Assembly: GCA_003552925.1 (NCBI GenBank)
Contig: PUOX01000030.1
Span: 1 to 64,000, forward strand
DNA: 64,000 nucleotides
Direction: 5' to 3'
DNA from: Mollicutes bacterium
GTDB taxonomy: Bacteria > Bacillota_I > Bacilli_A > Izemoplasmatales > Izemoplasmataceae
Position 1 is the first letter of the stretch. Each line of letters starts with the position of its first letter. The position numbers and the translations under genes were made by a program. This document shows, piece by piece, positions 1 through 8,568 of this stretch. The notes under the pieces were generated by a model. It did no database searches. It was not told the DNA's origin and was given only the letters and a program-made list of their open reading frames with translations.

Positions 1-1386
1 CTTACCAACCACGGCATCGAGTACGAAGAATACGACGCCTTCTCCTTCTCCATCGGTTCCAACGAGGACGTCGTCATAAACGGCGGCGAATACCTTGACG
101 CCGCCGAACTCTATGGCAACCGTATCTTTGCGGGGTTCAACACTGTCTACCGCGACCTTGATGGGAACTACCAGCCTACGGACGGGACGCTTGGCGGCAC
201 CTACAATTTCCCTTCCGGCGACGATGCGCAGTTCGTTACCCGCGAATACCGCGAGTGTAGCGTAGAAGGCGATTGTTTGAACGTCGACGGCGGCGAAAAC
301 AACGTCGTTTTGAACCGCGACCAATACTATTCCGAAGAACAAGACCGCGACAAGTTCTTCTCCGACATCTTCAGCGGTTTCCGCCTTATGGATTATTTCT
401 ACCAAACCATGAACGCCGAAGTCGACGCCAGCCAGCGTATCACTTCAAGCAATTACGAATCGCTCCTCACAAGCGACGCGAACGAAGGTGTCCTTGGTGA
501 GCTTGAAGGCGATTTGATTGCCAATGAAACCCGTACGCTCGACCAAGACACCATCAAAGACGGCGATTTGTTGGTCGACATTGAAGACAACACCTTAGAG
601 CTTGATGGATATAGCCTCGTTGTCCTAGGCGATTTGACCATTGAAAGCATCGCCGAAATCAACGGTCCCGGCCAAATCTTCGTCTACGGCGATGTGACCA
701 TCGAAAACGACCGGAACTTGAAAATTACGGCCAACATCTATTCCACCGGCGACATCTATGTAAATTTCGATTATGAAACCGGATTTGAAATTGTCGCCCA
801 AGGCCAGGCGAACGAAGGTTTCGGCCTCTTCGCCGACGGACACGTCATCATCGATTACTCCCGCACCTACGCCCACCAAAGCGGTGTGCGCATGTCTCTT
901 TTCGTCTTCGCGCGCCAATCGGTCCTCATCAACGCTTCGCTTGACCGCATGGCCTTTGGCGGCGCCATTTACGCACAGGGCCAAGGCGATCCTCTGCCCG
1001 ATTTCTACATCGACGAAGACGGTGAAGAAACCCCGTTCCGAGGCATTTGGATCAACAGCTACAACGGCACCATCGACCCTGATACCGGCTCTTCAAGCCC
1101 CGGTGACGGAGGCGATGGCGGCGGAGGCGGAGGCGGAACTCCGGGCAATCCGGGCGCGAACCCCGGCGGCGGTCGCCCACCTGGCGCCGGACCTCCGGGC
1201 CAAAGTGGCGGCGACCACTCCTTCAGCTTCAACTCGCTCTACCAAAGCACCCCGGGGAACAGCCCCTCCGACAATTTGCGCGAATCGTTCGACAACCTTC
1301 CCGAATTTTCCAAATTGGTGCTCTATCCGGAACCCGACAAGCTAAGTTCGGAGAAAAGCACCTTCCAATACGAACACCGCGATTGA
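1..1386 (+). CDS. C-terminal part of a large exported/surface protein (5' end outside window)
   Basis: The frame is open from base 1 to a TGA stop at 1384-1386, giving 461 residues with no start codon, so the gene begins left of the window. The middle section (from about base 500 to 1080) is a run of short beta-strand motifs alternating with Gly-Asp turns (for example VVLGDLTIES and IFVYGDVTIEND). That is the look of a right-handed beta-helix or bactofilin-like polymer-forming fold. It is followed by a low-complexity Gly/Pro/Ser stretch and a polar tail. No C-terminal sorting signal or membrane anchor is seen. The composition suggests a cell-surface or pilus-associated protein, but I do not recognise the family. 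It converges on gcvPB and shares a bidirectional terminator with it. Confidence 0.75.
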   Translation, partial: LTNHGIEYEEYDAFSFSIGSNEDVVINGGEYLDAAELYGNRIFAGFNTVYRDLDGNYQPTDGTLGGTYNFPSGDDAQFVTREYRECSVEGDCLNVDGGENNVVLNRDQYYSEEQDRDKFFSDIFSGFRLMDYFYQTMNAEVDASQRITSSNYESLLTSDANEGVLGELEGDLIANETRTLDQDTIKDGDLLVDIEDNTLELDGYSLVVLGDLTIESIAEINGPGQIFVYGDVTIENDRNLKITANIYSTGDIYVNFDYETGFEIVAQGQANEGFGLFADGHVIIDYSRTYAHQSGVRMSLFVFARQSVLINASLDRMAFGGAIYAQGQGDPLPDFYIDEDGEETPFRGIWINSYNGTIDPDTGSSSPGDGGDGGGGGGGTPGNPGANPGGGRPPGAGPPGQSGGDHSFSFNSLYQSTPGNSPSDNLRESFDNLPEFSKLVLYPEPDKLSSEKSTFQYEHRD

Positions 1387-1390
1387 CGAA

Positions 1391-1415
1391 AAAAGCTCCC
1401 GATTCGGGAGCTTTT
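1391..1415. terminator. bidirectional intrinsic terminator
   Basis: A perfect 10-bp stem (AAAAGCTCCC / GGGAGCTTTT) with a 5-nt loop, flanked by A and T runs. It lies between the convergent surface-protein gene and gcvPB and can serve both. Confidence 0.85.
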
Positions 1416-1432
1416 TGTATGGATTCTGGTCT

Positions 1433-2893
1433 TCACTCTTCAAGCAAGTCTTTGTATTTCACTATCGGTTTACGCGCCGCTCTCGCTTCGTCTAAGCGAC
1501 GTACGGGGGTGGTGTAGGGCGCGTTTTTCAAGATGTCGGGGTCTTCTTTCGCTTCTTTGGCGACTTTCTTCATGGCGTCGATGAAAGCGTCCAAAGTCTG
1601 CTTGGATTCGTTCTCGGTCGGTTCGACCATCATCGTTTCCTTGAACAAAAGCGGGAAATACACGGTCGGCGGATGGATGTCGAAATCAAGGAGACGCTTG
1701 GCGATATCAAGCGTGCGCACGTCGATCGATTCGTCCTTGAGGCCGTCGAAGACGAACTCGTGCTTGCAAATCTTGTCGACGGGGAGCTTGTAGACGTCTT
1801 TGAGCGCGTCCTTGACATAGTTGGCGTTTAGGGTGCTCATCTTCGCAATCTCTTTCATCCGCTCTTTGCCGTTGGTGAGCAAATAGGCATACGCCTTGAT
1901 GACGACGCCGATGTTGCCGAGGAAATGGCTGATTTGGCCGATGGAGTTCTTGCCCTTTCCATCAATCAAGTAAAGGTCGCCGGCCTTGCGGACAACGGGG
2001 GCGGGGAGGAAGGGTTCGAGTTCTTTCGTGACGCCGACCGGGCCGCTGCCGGGTCCGCCGCCACCATGAGGCGTCGAGAAGGTCTTGTGCAAGTTGATGT
2101 GGGTGATGTCGAAGCCCATATCGCCTGGACGGGCGACGCCTAGAAGCGGGTTCAAGTTCGCGCCGTCGTAATAGAGGAGTCCTCCGGCTTCGTGGACGAG
2201 TTTCGAGATTTCAAGAATGTCTTTTTCGAACATGCCGATGGTGTTCGGGTTGGTGAGCATGATGCCGGCGATTTCATCGCTCAAGACTTCTTTGAGGTCG
2301 GGGATGTTGACGGTGCCGTCGCTTTCATTCGACTTGACTTCGACGACTTCAAACCCTGCGACCGAGGCGCTGGCCGGGTTGGTGCCGTGCGCCGAGTCGG
2401 GGACGATGATTTTTTTGCGCTTGTGATCGCCGCGCGATTCGTGGTAGGCTTTGATGATCATCAAGCCCACATGTTCGCCGTGGGCGCCGGCGAAGGGGTT
2501 GAGCGAATACTTCGAAAGCCCGCTGATCTCCGAAAGCATCTTTTGGGTCTCGTAGTAAATCTTCAGCACGCCTTGGACGGTTTCTACCGGCTGGTAGGGG
2601 TGCAGCGACGTGAAGTTCTCGTGCGAGGAAACTTCAAGGTTGATTTTCGGGTTGTATTTCATCGTGCACGAGCCTAAGGGGTAAAACCCTTTTTCGATGC
2701 CGTGGTTTTTGAAGCTGACGTTGGTGTAGTGCCGGACGACATCGAACTCGCTCACTTCGGGAAGTTGCGGACAGTCGCCGCGCTTGTATTTGTCTTCAAG
2801 TTCGTATTCTTTGATCGGACTTTTCGGCAACGTATAGCCTTTGCGTCCTTCTTGCGATTTTTCAAATATCAACTGGCCATAGTATACGGACAT
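1433..2893 (-). CDS. gcvPB: glycine dehydrogenase (decarboxylating) subunit 2, P-protein beta
   Basis: PLP-dependent subunit of the glycine cleavage system P-protein. It decarboxylates glycine and passes the aminomethyl group to lipoyl-GcvH. The 486-residue length matches the family. The PLP lysine is about K270 in HINLHKTFSTPHGGGGPG, followed by the Gly-rich loop. The start ATG at 2893 has a GGGGGAG ribosome site; an in-frame upstream codon at 2926 would overlap gcvPA and lacks one. It is the last gene of gcvT-gcvH-gcvPA-gcvPB and starts 1 nt after the gcvPA stop, so it is probably translationally coupled. The stop is TGA. Confidence 0.96.
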   Translation of the reverse strand: MSVYYGQLIFEKSQEGRKGYTLPKSPIKEYELEDKYKRGDCPQLPEVSEFDVVRHYTNVSFKNHGIEKGFYPLGSCTMKYNPKINLEVSSHENFTSLHPYQPVETVQGVLKIYYETQKMLSEISGLSKYSLNPFAGAHGEHVGLMIIKAYHESRGDHKRKKIIVPDSAHGTNPASASVAGFEVVEVKSNESDGTVNIPDLKEVLSDEIAGIMLTNPNTIGMFEKDILEISKLVHEAGGLLYYDGANLNPLLGVARPGDMGFDITHINLHKTFSTPHGGGGPGSGPVGVTKELEPFLPAPVVRKAGDLYLIDGKGKNSIGQISHFLGNIGVVIKAYAYLLTNGKERMKEIAKMSTLNANYVKDALKDVYKLPVDKICKHEFVFDGLKDESIDVRTLDIAKRLLDFDIHPPTVYFPLLFKETMMVEPTENESKQTLDAFIDAMKKVAKEAKEDPDILKNAPYTTPVRRLDEARAARKPIVKYKDLLEE

Positions 2894-2894
2894 T

Positions 2895-4223
2895 TTATAA
2901 CTCCCCCAGTGTGCGGATGAGTTCATCCATTTGTTCTTTGGTGCGCTTTTCCGTCACCGCGAAGGTGACGAGGTCTTTTTTGTTTTCGTCGAAACGGCCT
3001 TGGGATAGCGGGCCGAGGTAGCCTTTTTCCCGAAGGGCGCGGTTGATCTTCTCGGGGTCCAAAGTCGTCTTCAAGGTGAACTCTTTGAAGAACGGTTTGT
3101 CGAAGGCCTGTTCAAACTGCGGCAGCTTCAGAAGCATGTCGTGGAGGTAGTGCGCGTGGTTGTAGGAAATCTGCTGGGCTTCGTAGACGCCCTTTTTGCC
3201 CATGGTCGCCATGTAGATGGTCACAAAGAGCGCCATGAGGCTCTGGTTCGAACAGATGTTCGAGTTCGCCTTCTCCCGGCGGATGTGTTGTTCGCGCGCT
3301 TGCAAGGTGAGGACGAAGGCGCGCTTGCCGTCTGCGTCTTCGGTGACGCCGCAGATGCGGCCGGGCATCTTGCGCATCAATTTCTTCGTGGTGGCCATAT
3401 AGCCGATGTAGGGCCCGCCATAGGACAGGGGAACCCCTAAAGACTGCGCTTCGCCGACGGCGATGTCGACGCCGTGTTCGGCGGGCGTTTTCAGGTGCGT
3501 AAGCGTCGAGGGGTCGTGGTTCATGATAAAGAGCGCTTTGTGTTCTTTCAAAGCGTCGCTGTACCCTTCGAAATCCTCAATCACGCCGTAGACGTTCGGG
3601 TTTTGCACGATCATGCCCGCGGTCTCGCCGTCCAGTTTGTCTTTTAGGTCCGCAAAATCGGTGGCGCCGTCTTTTTCGTCGACGACGACAATCTCGATGC
3701 CGCGATAGTGCGCATACGTTTTCACCACTTCGATGACGTTGGGGTTCACGGTGGCGCTTATGAGCACGCGGTTTTTCTTGCGCACGCCGGCCGCCATGAA
3801 CATCGCTTCGGCGGTCGCCGTGGCGCCGTCATACATCGAGGCGTTGGAGACATGCATGCCGGTGAGCTGGCAGATCATGCTTTGGTATTCGAAAATGTAT
3901 TGCAGGGTGCCTTGGGACACCTCTGGCTGATACGGAGTGTAGGCGGTCATGAATTCCTGGCGCTCGGTCAAATACGGGATGATGCTGGGCGTGTAATGGT
4001 CGTAAGCGCCCGCTCCCATAAACGGGATGAGCGGTTCGTTCATGCCGGCGAGCTTTTTGAAGTGTTCGCGCAGTTCCATCTCGGAGTGCGAACTGGGCAA
4101 ATCGAGTTCGCATTGCTTGAGCTCGTCGGGAATTTCCGCAAACAAGTCGTCGATCGAATCCACGCCGATGGTTTTCAGCATTTCATCGATGTCTTGGTAG
4201 GTATGCGGCAAATACTTAAACAT
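2895..4223 (-). CDS. gcvPA: glycine dehydrogenase (decarboxylating) subunit 1, P-protein alpha
   Basis: Non-PLP-anchoring half of the split glycine decarboxylase, which forms a heterotetramer with GcvPB. At 442 residues it has the usual family length, and its N-terminus (MFKYLPHTYQDI..EML) is typical. ATG at 4223 is preceded by GGAGG at 7-nt spacing, and that ribosome site lies on the gcvH stop. A TTG one codon earlier is ignored. Splitting P-protein into two chains is usual in Bacillota, Thermotogota and archaea, and contrasts with the single chain of Proteobacteria. Confidence 0.96.
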   Translation of the reverse strand: MFKYLPHTYQDIDEMLKTIGVDSIDDLFAEIPDELKQCELDLPSSHSEMELREHFKKLAGMNEPLIPFMGAGAYDHYTPSIIPYLTERQEFMTAYTPYQPEVSQGTLQYIFEYQSMICQLTGMHVSNASMYDGATATAEAMFMAAGVRKKNRVLISATVNPNVIEVVKTYAHYRGIEIVVVDEKDGATDFADLKDKLDGETAGMIVQNPNVYGVIEDFEGYSDALKEHKALFIMNHDPSTLTHLKTPAEHGVDIAVGEAQSLGVPLSYGGPYIGYMATTKKLMRKMPGRICGVTEDADGKRAFVLTLQAREQHIRREKANSNICSNQSLMALFVTIYMATMGKKGVYEAQQISYNHAHYLHDMLLKLPQFEQAFDKPFFKEFTLKTTLDPEKINRALREKGYLGPLSQGRFDENKKDLVTFAVTEKRTKEQMDELIRTLGEL

Positions 4224-4234
4224 CAAGAAGCCTC

Positions 4235-4612
4235 CTATTCTTTGCTCATGTTTTCGTACTCTTCGGCGCTCATCAGGTTGTCGAGTTCGCTTTCGTCTTC
4301 AAGTTCGACCTTGACGATCCAGTTTTCGTAGGGGTCTTCGTTTAGAAGCTCCGGCGAATCCTCAAGATCCTCGTTCACGTTCACAACGACGCCGCTTACG
4401 GGCGCGATGACGTCGGAGGCGGCTTTGACGGACTCGATGGCGGCGAATTCTTCACCTTGTGCGAGTTCGTCGCTTTCCTCGGGAAGTTCGATGAATACGA
4501 TTTCGCCTAATGCATCTTGCGCGTAGTCGGTGATGCCGATGTACGCGTGACCTTTTTCAACCTTGACCCATTCGTGTGTTTCTGTGTAGTAGAGATCCTT
4601 GGGGAATTTCAT
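4235..4612 (-). CDS. gcvH: glycine cleavage system H protein
   Basis: Lipoyl carrier protein of 125 residues that shuttles the aminomethyl intermediate between P, T and L proteins. The lipoylation site is K63 within ESVKAASD, and the N-terminal HEWV signature is present. ATG at 4612 has AGGAGT six bases upstream. It sits between gcvT and gcvPA in the same operon. The L protein (dihydrolipoyl dehydrogenase) and lipoate ligase are not in the window. Confidence 0.97.
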   Translation of the reverse strand: MKFPKDLYYTETHEWVKVEKGHAYIGITDYAQDALGEIVFIELPEESDELAQGEEFAAIESVKAASDVIAPVSGVVVNVNEDLEDSPELLNEDPYENWIVKVELEDESELDNLMSAEEYENMSKE

Positions 4613-4636
4613 ACAATCACTCCTATTCTTTTTCTT

Positions 4637-5719
4637 TTATTTTTGGCTTTTCTTGTAGAACTGTTTGTTGCGGACGGCAACTCGGACAAAGCGTTTGCGA
4701 ACCTTGACGCTTAGCTCGGTGCCCTTTTTTGTGTGCGGTTTGTCGATCAGCGCCATGGCGACGGCCTTGCCAAGCGACGGCGCTAGGTATCCGCTGGTGA
4801 CATGACCGACTTTGGCGTCGCCGGCGAACACTTCGTAGCCTTCGCGGATGATGCCCTTGTCCAGAAGCTCAAGACCGACGACGCGACGTTTCAGCCCTTC
4901 GGCCTTTTGCGCGGCGAGGGCGTCTTTGCCGATGAAGCGCTCTTTCGACAAGTCAACCGCAAAAGAATATCCGGCTTCAAGAGGGGTGATGTCCTCTGAA
5001 ATCTCATGCCCGTACAAGGGAAGCGCGACTTCGAAACGCAATGTGTCACGGGCACCGAGGCCACACGGCTTTAAGGCGTCGTTTTCTTCAAGCAAACGGG
5101 CAAACAGTTTGCGCACGGCTTCGTGGCCGCCATAAATCTCAAATCCGTCTTCGCCGGTGTACCCGGTTCTTGAGACCAAAAACTCTTCACCGTTAATAGA
5201 AATTTCGTCAAAAGTGAAAAAGCGGATGTCTTTGAGGTTCGCTTCGGTGTAGGCTTGCAAAATGCTCTCGGCGTTTGGGCCTTGCAAAGCGATCTCGCTG
5301 TATTCATCCGATTTGTTCAACACGGTCGCATCAAACGTGTTTTGCTTGTTGATCCATTCGAAGTCCTTGTCGGTATTGGCCGCGTTGACGACAAGCAGAT
5401 AATGCTGGTCGTTGTGCTTATACACCAGCAAATCGTCCACGACGCCGCCGTCATCGTAGCATAAAAATCCATAAAGTATCTGTTTGGCGGTCATCGAGCG
5501 GACGTTGTTGGTGAAGATATAATCAACGAAATCCGTGGCTTCTTCGCCGACAATGGCGATTTCGCCCATATGCGAGACATCGAAAACCCCGGCCTGGTTG
5601 CGGACGGCATGGTGTTCTTCTTTCAAGGACGAATATTCGACGGGCATGTCATACCCGGCGTATTCGGTCATTTTGGCGCCAAGGCGAAGGTGTTCGCCGT
5701 GAAGTGCGGTTTTTTTCAT
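4637..5719 (-). CDS. gcvT: aminomethyltransferase, glycine cleavage T protein
   Basis: Transfers the methylene carbon from aminomethyl-lipoyl GcvH to tetrahydrofolate, releasing ammonia. It has 360 residues. The N-terminus (KTALHGEHLRLGAKM..YAGYDMPVEY) and the folate-binding region with GYTGEDGFEIY are characteristic. ATG at 5719 follows AAGGAGA at good spacing; a longer reading to 5764 has no ribosome site and is rejected. It is the first gene of the gcv operon, about 60 nt downstream of a strong promoter. Reversal of the pathway (glycine synthesis) cannot be excluded, but the purine cluster in the same window favours glycine breakdown. Confidence 0.96.
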   Translation of the reverse strand: MKKTALHGEHLRLGAKMTEYAGYDMPVEYSSLKEEHHAVRNQAGVFDVSHMGEIAIVGEEATDFVDYIFTNNVRSMTAKQILYGFLCYDDGGVVDDLLVYKHNDQHYLLVVNAANTDKDFEWINKQNTFDATVLNKSDEYSEIALQGPNAESILQAYTEANLKDIRFFTFDEISINGEEFLVSRTGYTGEDGFEIYGGHEAVRKLFARLLEENDALKPCGLGARDTLRFEVALPLYGHEISEDITPLEAGYSFAVDLSKERFIGKDALAAQKAEGLKRRVVGLELLDKGIIREGYEVFAGDAKVGHVTSGYLAPSLGKAVAMALIDKPHTKKGTELSVKVRKRFVRVAVRNKQFYKKSQK

Positions 5720-5788
5720 AGTAGTCTCCTTTCGAAAATATCGTTCTGCATAAAAAAACGACATACTTGTAAGCCCTAACAGTTACTA

Positions 5789-5825
5789 ATTATAGACCAT
5801 ATCGCGCACATTGGCAAGCGCTTGC
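5789..5825 (-). promoter_or_regulatory. gcv operon promoter with overlapping palindromic operator
   Basis: On the minus strand: -35 TTGCCA (5812-5817), 17-bp spacer, -10 TATAAT (5789-5794). A perfect 12-bp palindrome GCAAGCGCTTGC (5814-5825) with a central CG overlaps the -35 box. The central CG and symmetric arms are what LacI-family regulators (CcpA cre sites included) bind, and its position suits repression. No glycine riboswitch is recognisable in the short leader. Confidence 0.7.
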
Positions 5826-5931
5826 AATTGGAAATTCACAACTTTTGACGCGGCCCGATAGGTACTAGGGAGTTTTATTATTTCATACTATGTGCTACTA
5901 TAAAAAGACAGGGGCATTAGGGGTGTTAAGT

Positions 5932-7590
5932 ATGCGCAAAATGCACAAAGACACATTCAAGGTCATTTCCATATATGTCATCTTCGGGACGGTCTGGATA
6001 GTCCTTTCGGACTGGCTGCTTTTGAATTTGCGTCCGGACTTGGAGGATTTTTACTATTACAGCCTCATCAAAGGCCTAGTGTTCGTAGCGCTTTCCGCGC
6101 TGATCATTTTCTTCACCTTGCGCGTGCAAGAAAACCGCTACGATCATTTGCAGAAAAATTTGGGCGCGCAAACAAACGCCTTGAAAAATTACGAGGAAAT
6201 CCTTTCCTTGCAAAGAAGCATGCTTCACGACCTCATCGACGAAGCGCCGCTTCCGATGATTCTCCACGCGGAAAACCAGCAAATCCTCCGCATCAGCAGG
6301 CATTTCCGTGACACCACCGGCTACAGTTTGTCGGAGATTCCAACCATCCGCGCCTGGGTCGAACGCGCTTATACGCAAAAGCGCGAAGAAATCTACGAAC
6401 ACATCATCCGTTCCTACAATCACAAAAAGAACACGTACGAAGGTACCTTCACCATTTCGACCAAAAACAGCGAACGACGCTATTGGGACTGGTATTCCGC
6501 CTACATCGGCCGTGACGAACAAGGACTGCGCAACTATGTCGCCATCGCCATCGACATCACCGAACAGACCCAAAAAGAAAAAGACCTCAAACATTTGAGC
6601 TATCACGACGATTTGACGAATCTCTACAACCGCCGCTACTACAACCAAATCATGGAGCTTTACGCCGACAAGAAAGGCAGCGGCGTCTTCTTGGCCGACA
6701 TCAACGGTCTCAAACTGGTGAACGACGTTTTCGGACACCACGAAGGAGACAACCTCCTGCGCGAGTTTGCGAATCTCTTGCGGGAACATCTCCCCAAAGA
6801 CAGCCTCATCGCCCGCATCGGCGGCGATGAATTCGTCGCCGTCATCCCGAAATTCGAAACGCGCGACATCAAAGGAACCATCCATTCCATCCGCAGCAAA
6901 ATCAAACGGTCCACTTCTTCTATGGCGCCTTTCCTATCAGCCGCCTTCGGCTATAGCAAGAAACCCGACAACGCTTCTTTGAAGCAATCGTTCCTCCGCG
7001 CCGAAAACATGCTGTACAAAGACAAGGTCCACGAATACCACATGCAAACGCGAAGCGTCGTGCGCGCCTTGCTTGAGAAGCTCTACGAACAAACCGACGA
7101 AAGTCCACGGCATTTGAAACGCCTTCACAACCTCGCCATCAAGTTCAGTCAGAAGATGGAGCTCTCTCCGCAGGACAAGCGTGAACTGTTCATGCTGATC
7201 GATTTGCACGACATCGGAAAAATCAGCCTCGACCGCGAGATTTTCGACCCCGAGGTTAATTTGACCATCGAACAGCGCGAAGAGTTGAAGCGGCACCCCG
7301 AAATCGGCTACCGCATCGCTAACGCTTTGCCCCGCCTTAAAAACGTCGCCTACGCCGTTTTGACGCATCATGAGAACATTGACGGCTCCGGCTTCCCGTT
7401 CGGGCTCAAACGCGACTCCATTCCGTTATCTGCGCGCATCTTCCGCATCCTCGACGCTTACGACGAAATGAGGCATTCAAACGGCCGGCGCAAAACAAAA
7501 AAAGAAGCGCTTGAAGCACTTCTTTCCAAAAGAGGCATCTATTACGATGCCGAACTTCTCGACACGTTCATAGACGCCATCAATGCATAA
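5932..7590 (+). CDS. membrane PAS-GGDEF-HD-GYP signalling protein
   Basis: A 552-residue c-di-GMP enzyme. It has two N-terminal membrane segments (about 9-31 and 43-63), a PAS-like sensor (about 95-215), a GGDEF domain with intact RIGGDEF (297-301), then an HD-GYP-type hydrolase with LHDIGKI, HPEIGYRIA and HHENIDGSGFP (GYP present as GFP). Both synthesis and degradation motifs look complete, so it could switch between them. I chose ATG 5932 because AGGGGTG precedes it; the earlier ATG at 5890 has no ribosome site. It is divergent from the gcv operon. Its 3' end comes within 5 nt of the convergent tRNA-Leu gene. Confidence 0.9.
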   Translation: MRKMHKDTFKVISIYVIFGTVWIVLSDWLLLNLRPDLEDFYYYSLIKGLVFVALSALIIFFTLRVQENRYDHLQKNLGAQTNALKNYEEILSLQRSMLHDLIDEAPLPMILHAENQQILRISRHFRDTTGYSLSEIPTIRAWVERAYTQKREEIYEHIIRSYNHKKNTYEGTFTISTKNSERRYWDWYSAYIGRDEQGLRNYVAIAIDITEQTQKEKDLKHLSYHDDLTNLYNRRYYNQIMELYADKKGSGVFLADINGLKLVNDVFGHHEGDNLLREFANLLREHLPKDSLIARIGGDEFVAVIPKFETRDIKGTIHSIRSKIKRSTSSMAPFLSAAFGYSKKPDNASLKQSFLRAENMLYKDKVHEYHMQTRSVVRALLEKLYEQTDESPRHLKRLHNLAIKFSQKMELSPQDKRELFMLIDLHDIGKISLDREIFDPEVNLTIEQREELKRHPEIGYRIANALPRLKNVAYAVLTHHENIDGSGFPFGLKRDSIPLSARIFRILDAYDEMRHSNGRRKTKKEALEALLSKRGIYYDAELLDTFIDAINA

Positions 7591-7595
7591 AAAAA

Positions 7596-7679
7596 TACCA
7601 GCAGTCGGAGTCGAACCGACACGGACTAACGTCCACCAGATTTTGAGTCTAGCGCGTCTACCAGTTCCGCCATGCTGGC
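7596..7679 (-). tRNA. tRNA-Leu (anticodon CAA)
   Basis: The cloverleaf reads on the minus strand. The acceptor is GCCAGCA/TGCTGGT (first pair G-U), the anticodon loop is CTCAAAA, there is a long variable arm of the leucine type, and the T arm is GTCGG-TTCGACT-CCGAC. The 3' CCA is not encoded, unlike the two other tRNA genes in the window. Confidence 0.93.
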
Positions 7680-7688
7680 CTATTAGGT

Positions 7689-7694
7689 ATTATA
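7689..7694 (-). promoter_or_regulatory. probable -10 box of tRNA-Leu
   Basis: TATAAT ends ten bases before the tRNA 5' end. The matching -35 region is T-rich and poor, and it overlaps the hairpin that ends the GntR gene. Confidence 0.5.
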
Positions 7695-7706
7695 ACAAAT
7701 CTTTCC

Positions 7707-7735
7707 AAAAAAGAAACGGTTCACGTTTCTTTTTT
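7707..7735. terminator. terminator at the 3' end of the GntR gene
   Basis: AGAAACG / CGTTTCT stem with a 5-nt loop, extended by A/T runs on both sides. The last codons of the GntR gene (Lys-Lys-Glu-Thr-stop) form part of the stem. Confidence 0.7.
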
Positions 7736-8446
7736 TTGATTTTTTTCAAAAGCCTCCTGGTAGGCTTCGTTGTACACGCATTTGAAGGTGTCGATGACTT
7801 TTTCCAAATGGTGCACGGTGTAAATGCGGGCAAGATTTTCGTCCTTGTGGACAATCGCGTCGTAAATGCGCTTGTGTTCGCCCACGCGGTCGTAGGTGGA
7901 GGGTTCGGTCACTTTGGTGTAATTCGGCCGGAGCGTCTTTTGCAGCACGTCCCAGATGATCAGGTGGATGTTGTGCAAAAAACGGTTCTTCGAGTATTTC
8001 GAAACCAAGAGATGGAACTTTTTGTCCAGTTCAAAGAAATCGCCGTCTTCTTCCAAATGCTCCATGCGGTCGATGATTTTCCCGAGCTTGCGCGTGCCGG
8101 CTTCGGTGATGTTTTGCGTGCAAAGCTGCACGCTCAAAGAATCGAGCGCGCGGCGAAGCTCCATAAGCTCGAGATAATCCGTGTTGTGCAGAAGGGTCGG
8201 CGTGAACACGGAGAGGTAATTGTCGTTTTTCGGGCGATTCACATACGTGCCCCCGCCTTTTTTCTTGTTGACGAGGCCGATCGCCGAAAGTTTTTCGATG
8301 CCCGCGCGCACGCTGACACGGCTTACTTTCAAGGTCTCGCCCAATTGTGCCTCCGAAGGGAGACGTTCGCCGGGTTTGTATTCGCCGCTTATGATCAGTT
8401 CTTCTATGTAGTCGTACACTTTTTGGCTTTTGCTTTTTCTTTTCAT
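7721..8446 (-). CDS. GntR/FadR-family transcriptional regulator
   Basis: A 241-residue regulator with an N-terminal winged helix-turn-helix (about 5-72, motif GERLPSEAQLGETLKVSR) and a C-terminal FCD ligand-binding domain. The usual metal-site residues appear in ELDKKFH, GEHKRIY and VHHLE. ATG at 8446 has AGGAGG at 7-nt spacing. FadR-type regulators sense small organic acids; the neighbours give no clue to the ligand. The gene stands alone, with its own promoter upstream and a terminator overlapping its stop. Confidence 0.88.
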   Translation of the reverse strand: MKRKSKSQKVYDYIEELIISGEYKPGERLPSEAQLGETLKVSRVSVRAGIEKLSAIGLVNKKKGGGTYVNRPKNDNYLSVFTPTLLHNTDYLELMELRRALDSLSVQLCTQNITEAGTRKLGKIIDRMEHLEEDGDFFELDKKFHLLVSKYSKNRFLHNIHLIIWDVLQKTLRPNYTKVTEPSTYDRVGEHKRIYDAIVHKDENLARIYTVHHLEKVIDTFKCVYNEAYQEAFEKNQKKET

Positions 8447-8476
8447 GGCGGTTCCTCCTACCATAATATCAAAAAC

Positions 8477-8482
8477 ATTATA
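8477..8482 (-). promoter_or_regulatory. extended -10 promoter of the GntR gene
   Basis: TGCTATAAT on the minus strand is an extended -10, about 30 bases upstream of the GntR start. The -35 match (TTCATT at 17 bp) is weak. Confidence 0.55.
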
Positions 8483-8535
8483 GCATATCGGAGGCGGAAA
8501 ATGAACAAGTTATAATACAACATTTTTTTCTTTTC

Positions 8536-8563
8536 AAAAAAAACCCTCTTTCATAGAGGGTTT
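8536..8563 (-). terminator. terminator of the cdr-like/DUF2892 operon
   Basis: Nine-bp stem AAACCCTCT / AGAGGGTTT with a 5-nt loop, followed on the minus strand by a run of eight T. Confidence 0.85.
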
Positions 8564-8568
8564 GCGAC

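Noticed and set aside
1117-1150. Gly-rich tandem codon repeat as a mobile or CRISPR-like repeat
   Set aside because: It is in frame and encodes a low-complexity linker; there are no spaced repeats or spacers.
1384-1435. Mycoplasma-type code (TGA as Trp)
   Set aside because: Many genes, including the surface protein, gcvPB, the GntR gene and the MATE gene, end naturally at TGA just before terminators or next genes, and Trp is encoded by TGG throughout.
2192-2677. Long antisense ORFs opposite gcvPB, ade, ABC and GGDEF genes
   Set aside because: They are mirror images of real genes in a G+C-balanced genome, with His/Arg/Val-rich compositions and no ribosome sites.
5720-5890. Glycine riboswitch upstream of gcvT
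   Set aside because: The transcribed leader between the -10 box and the start is only about 60 nt and shows none of the aptamer landmarks.
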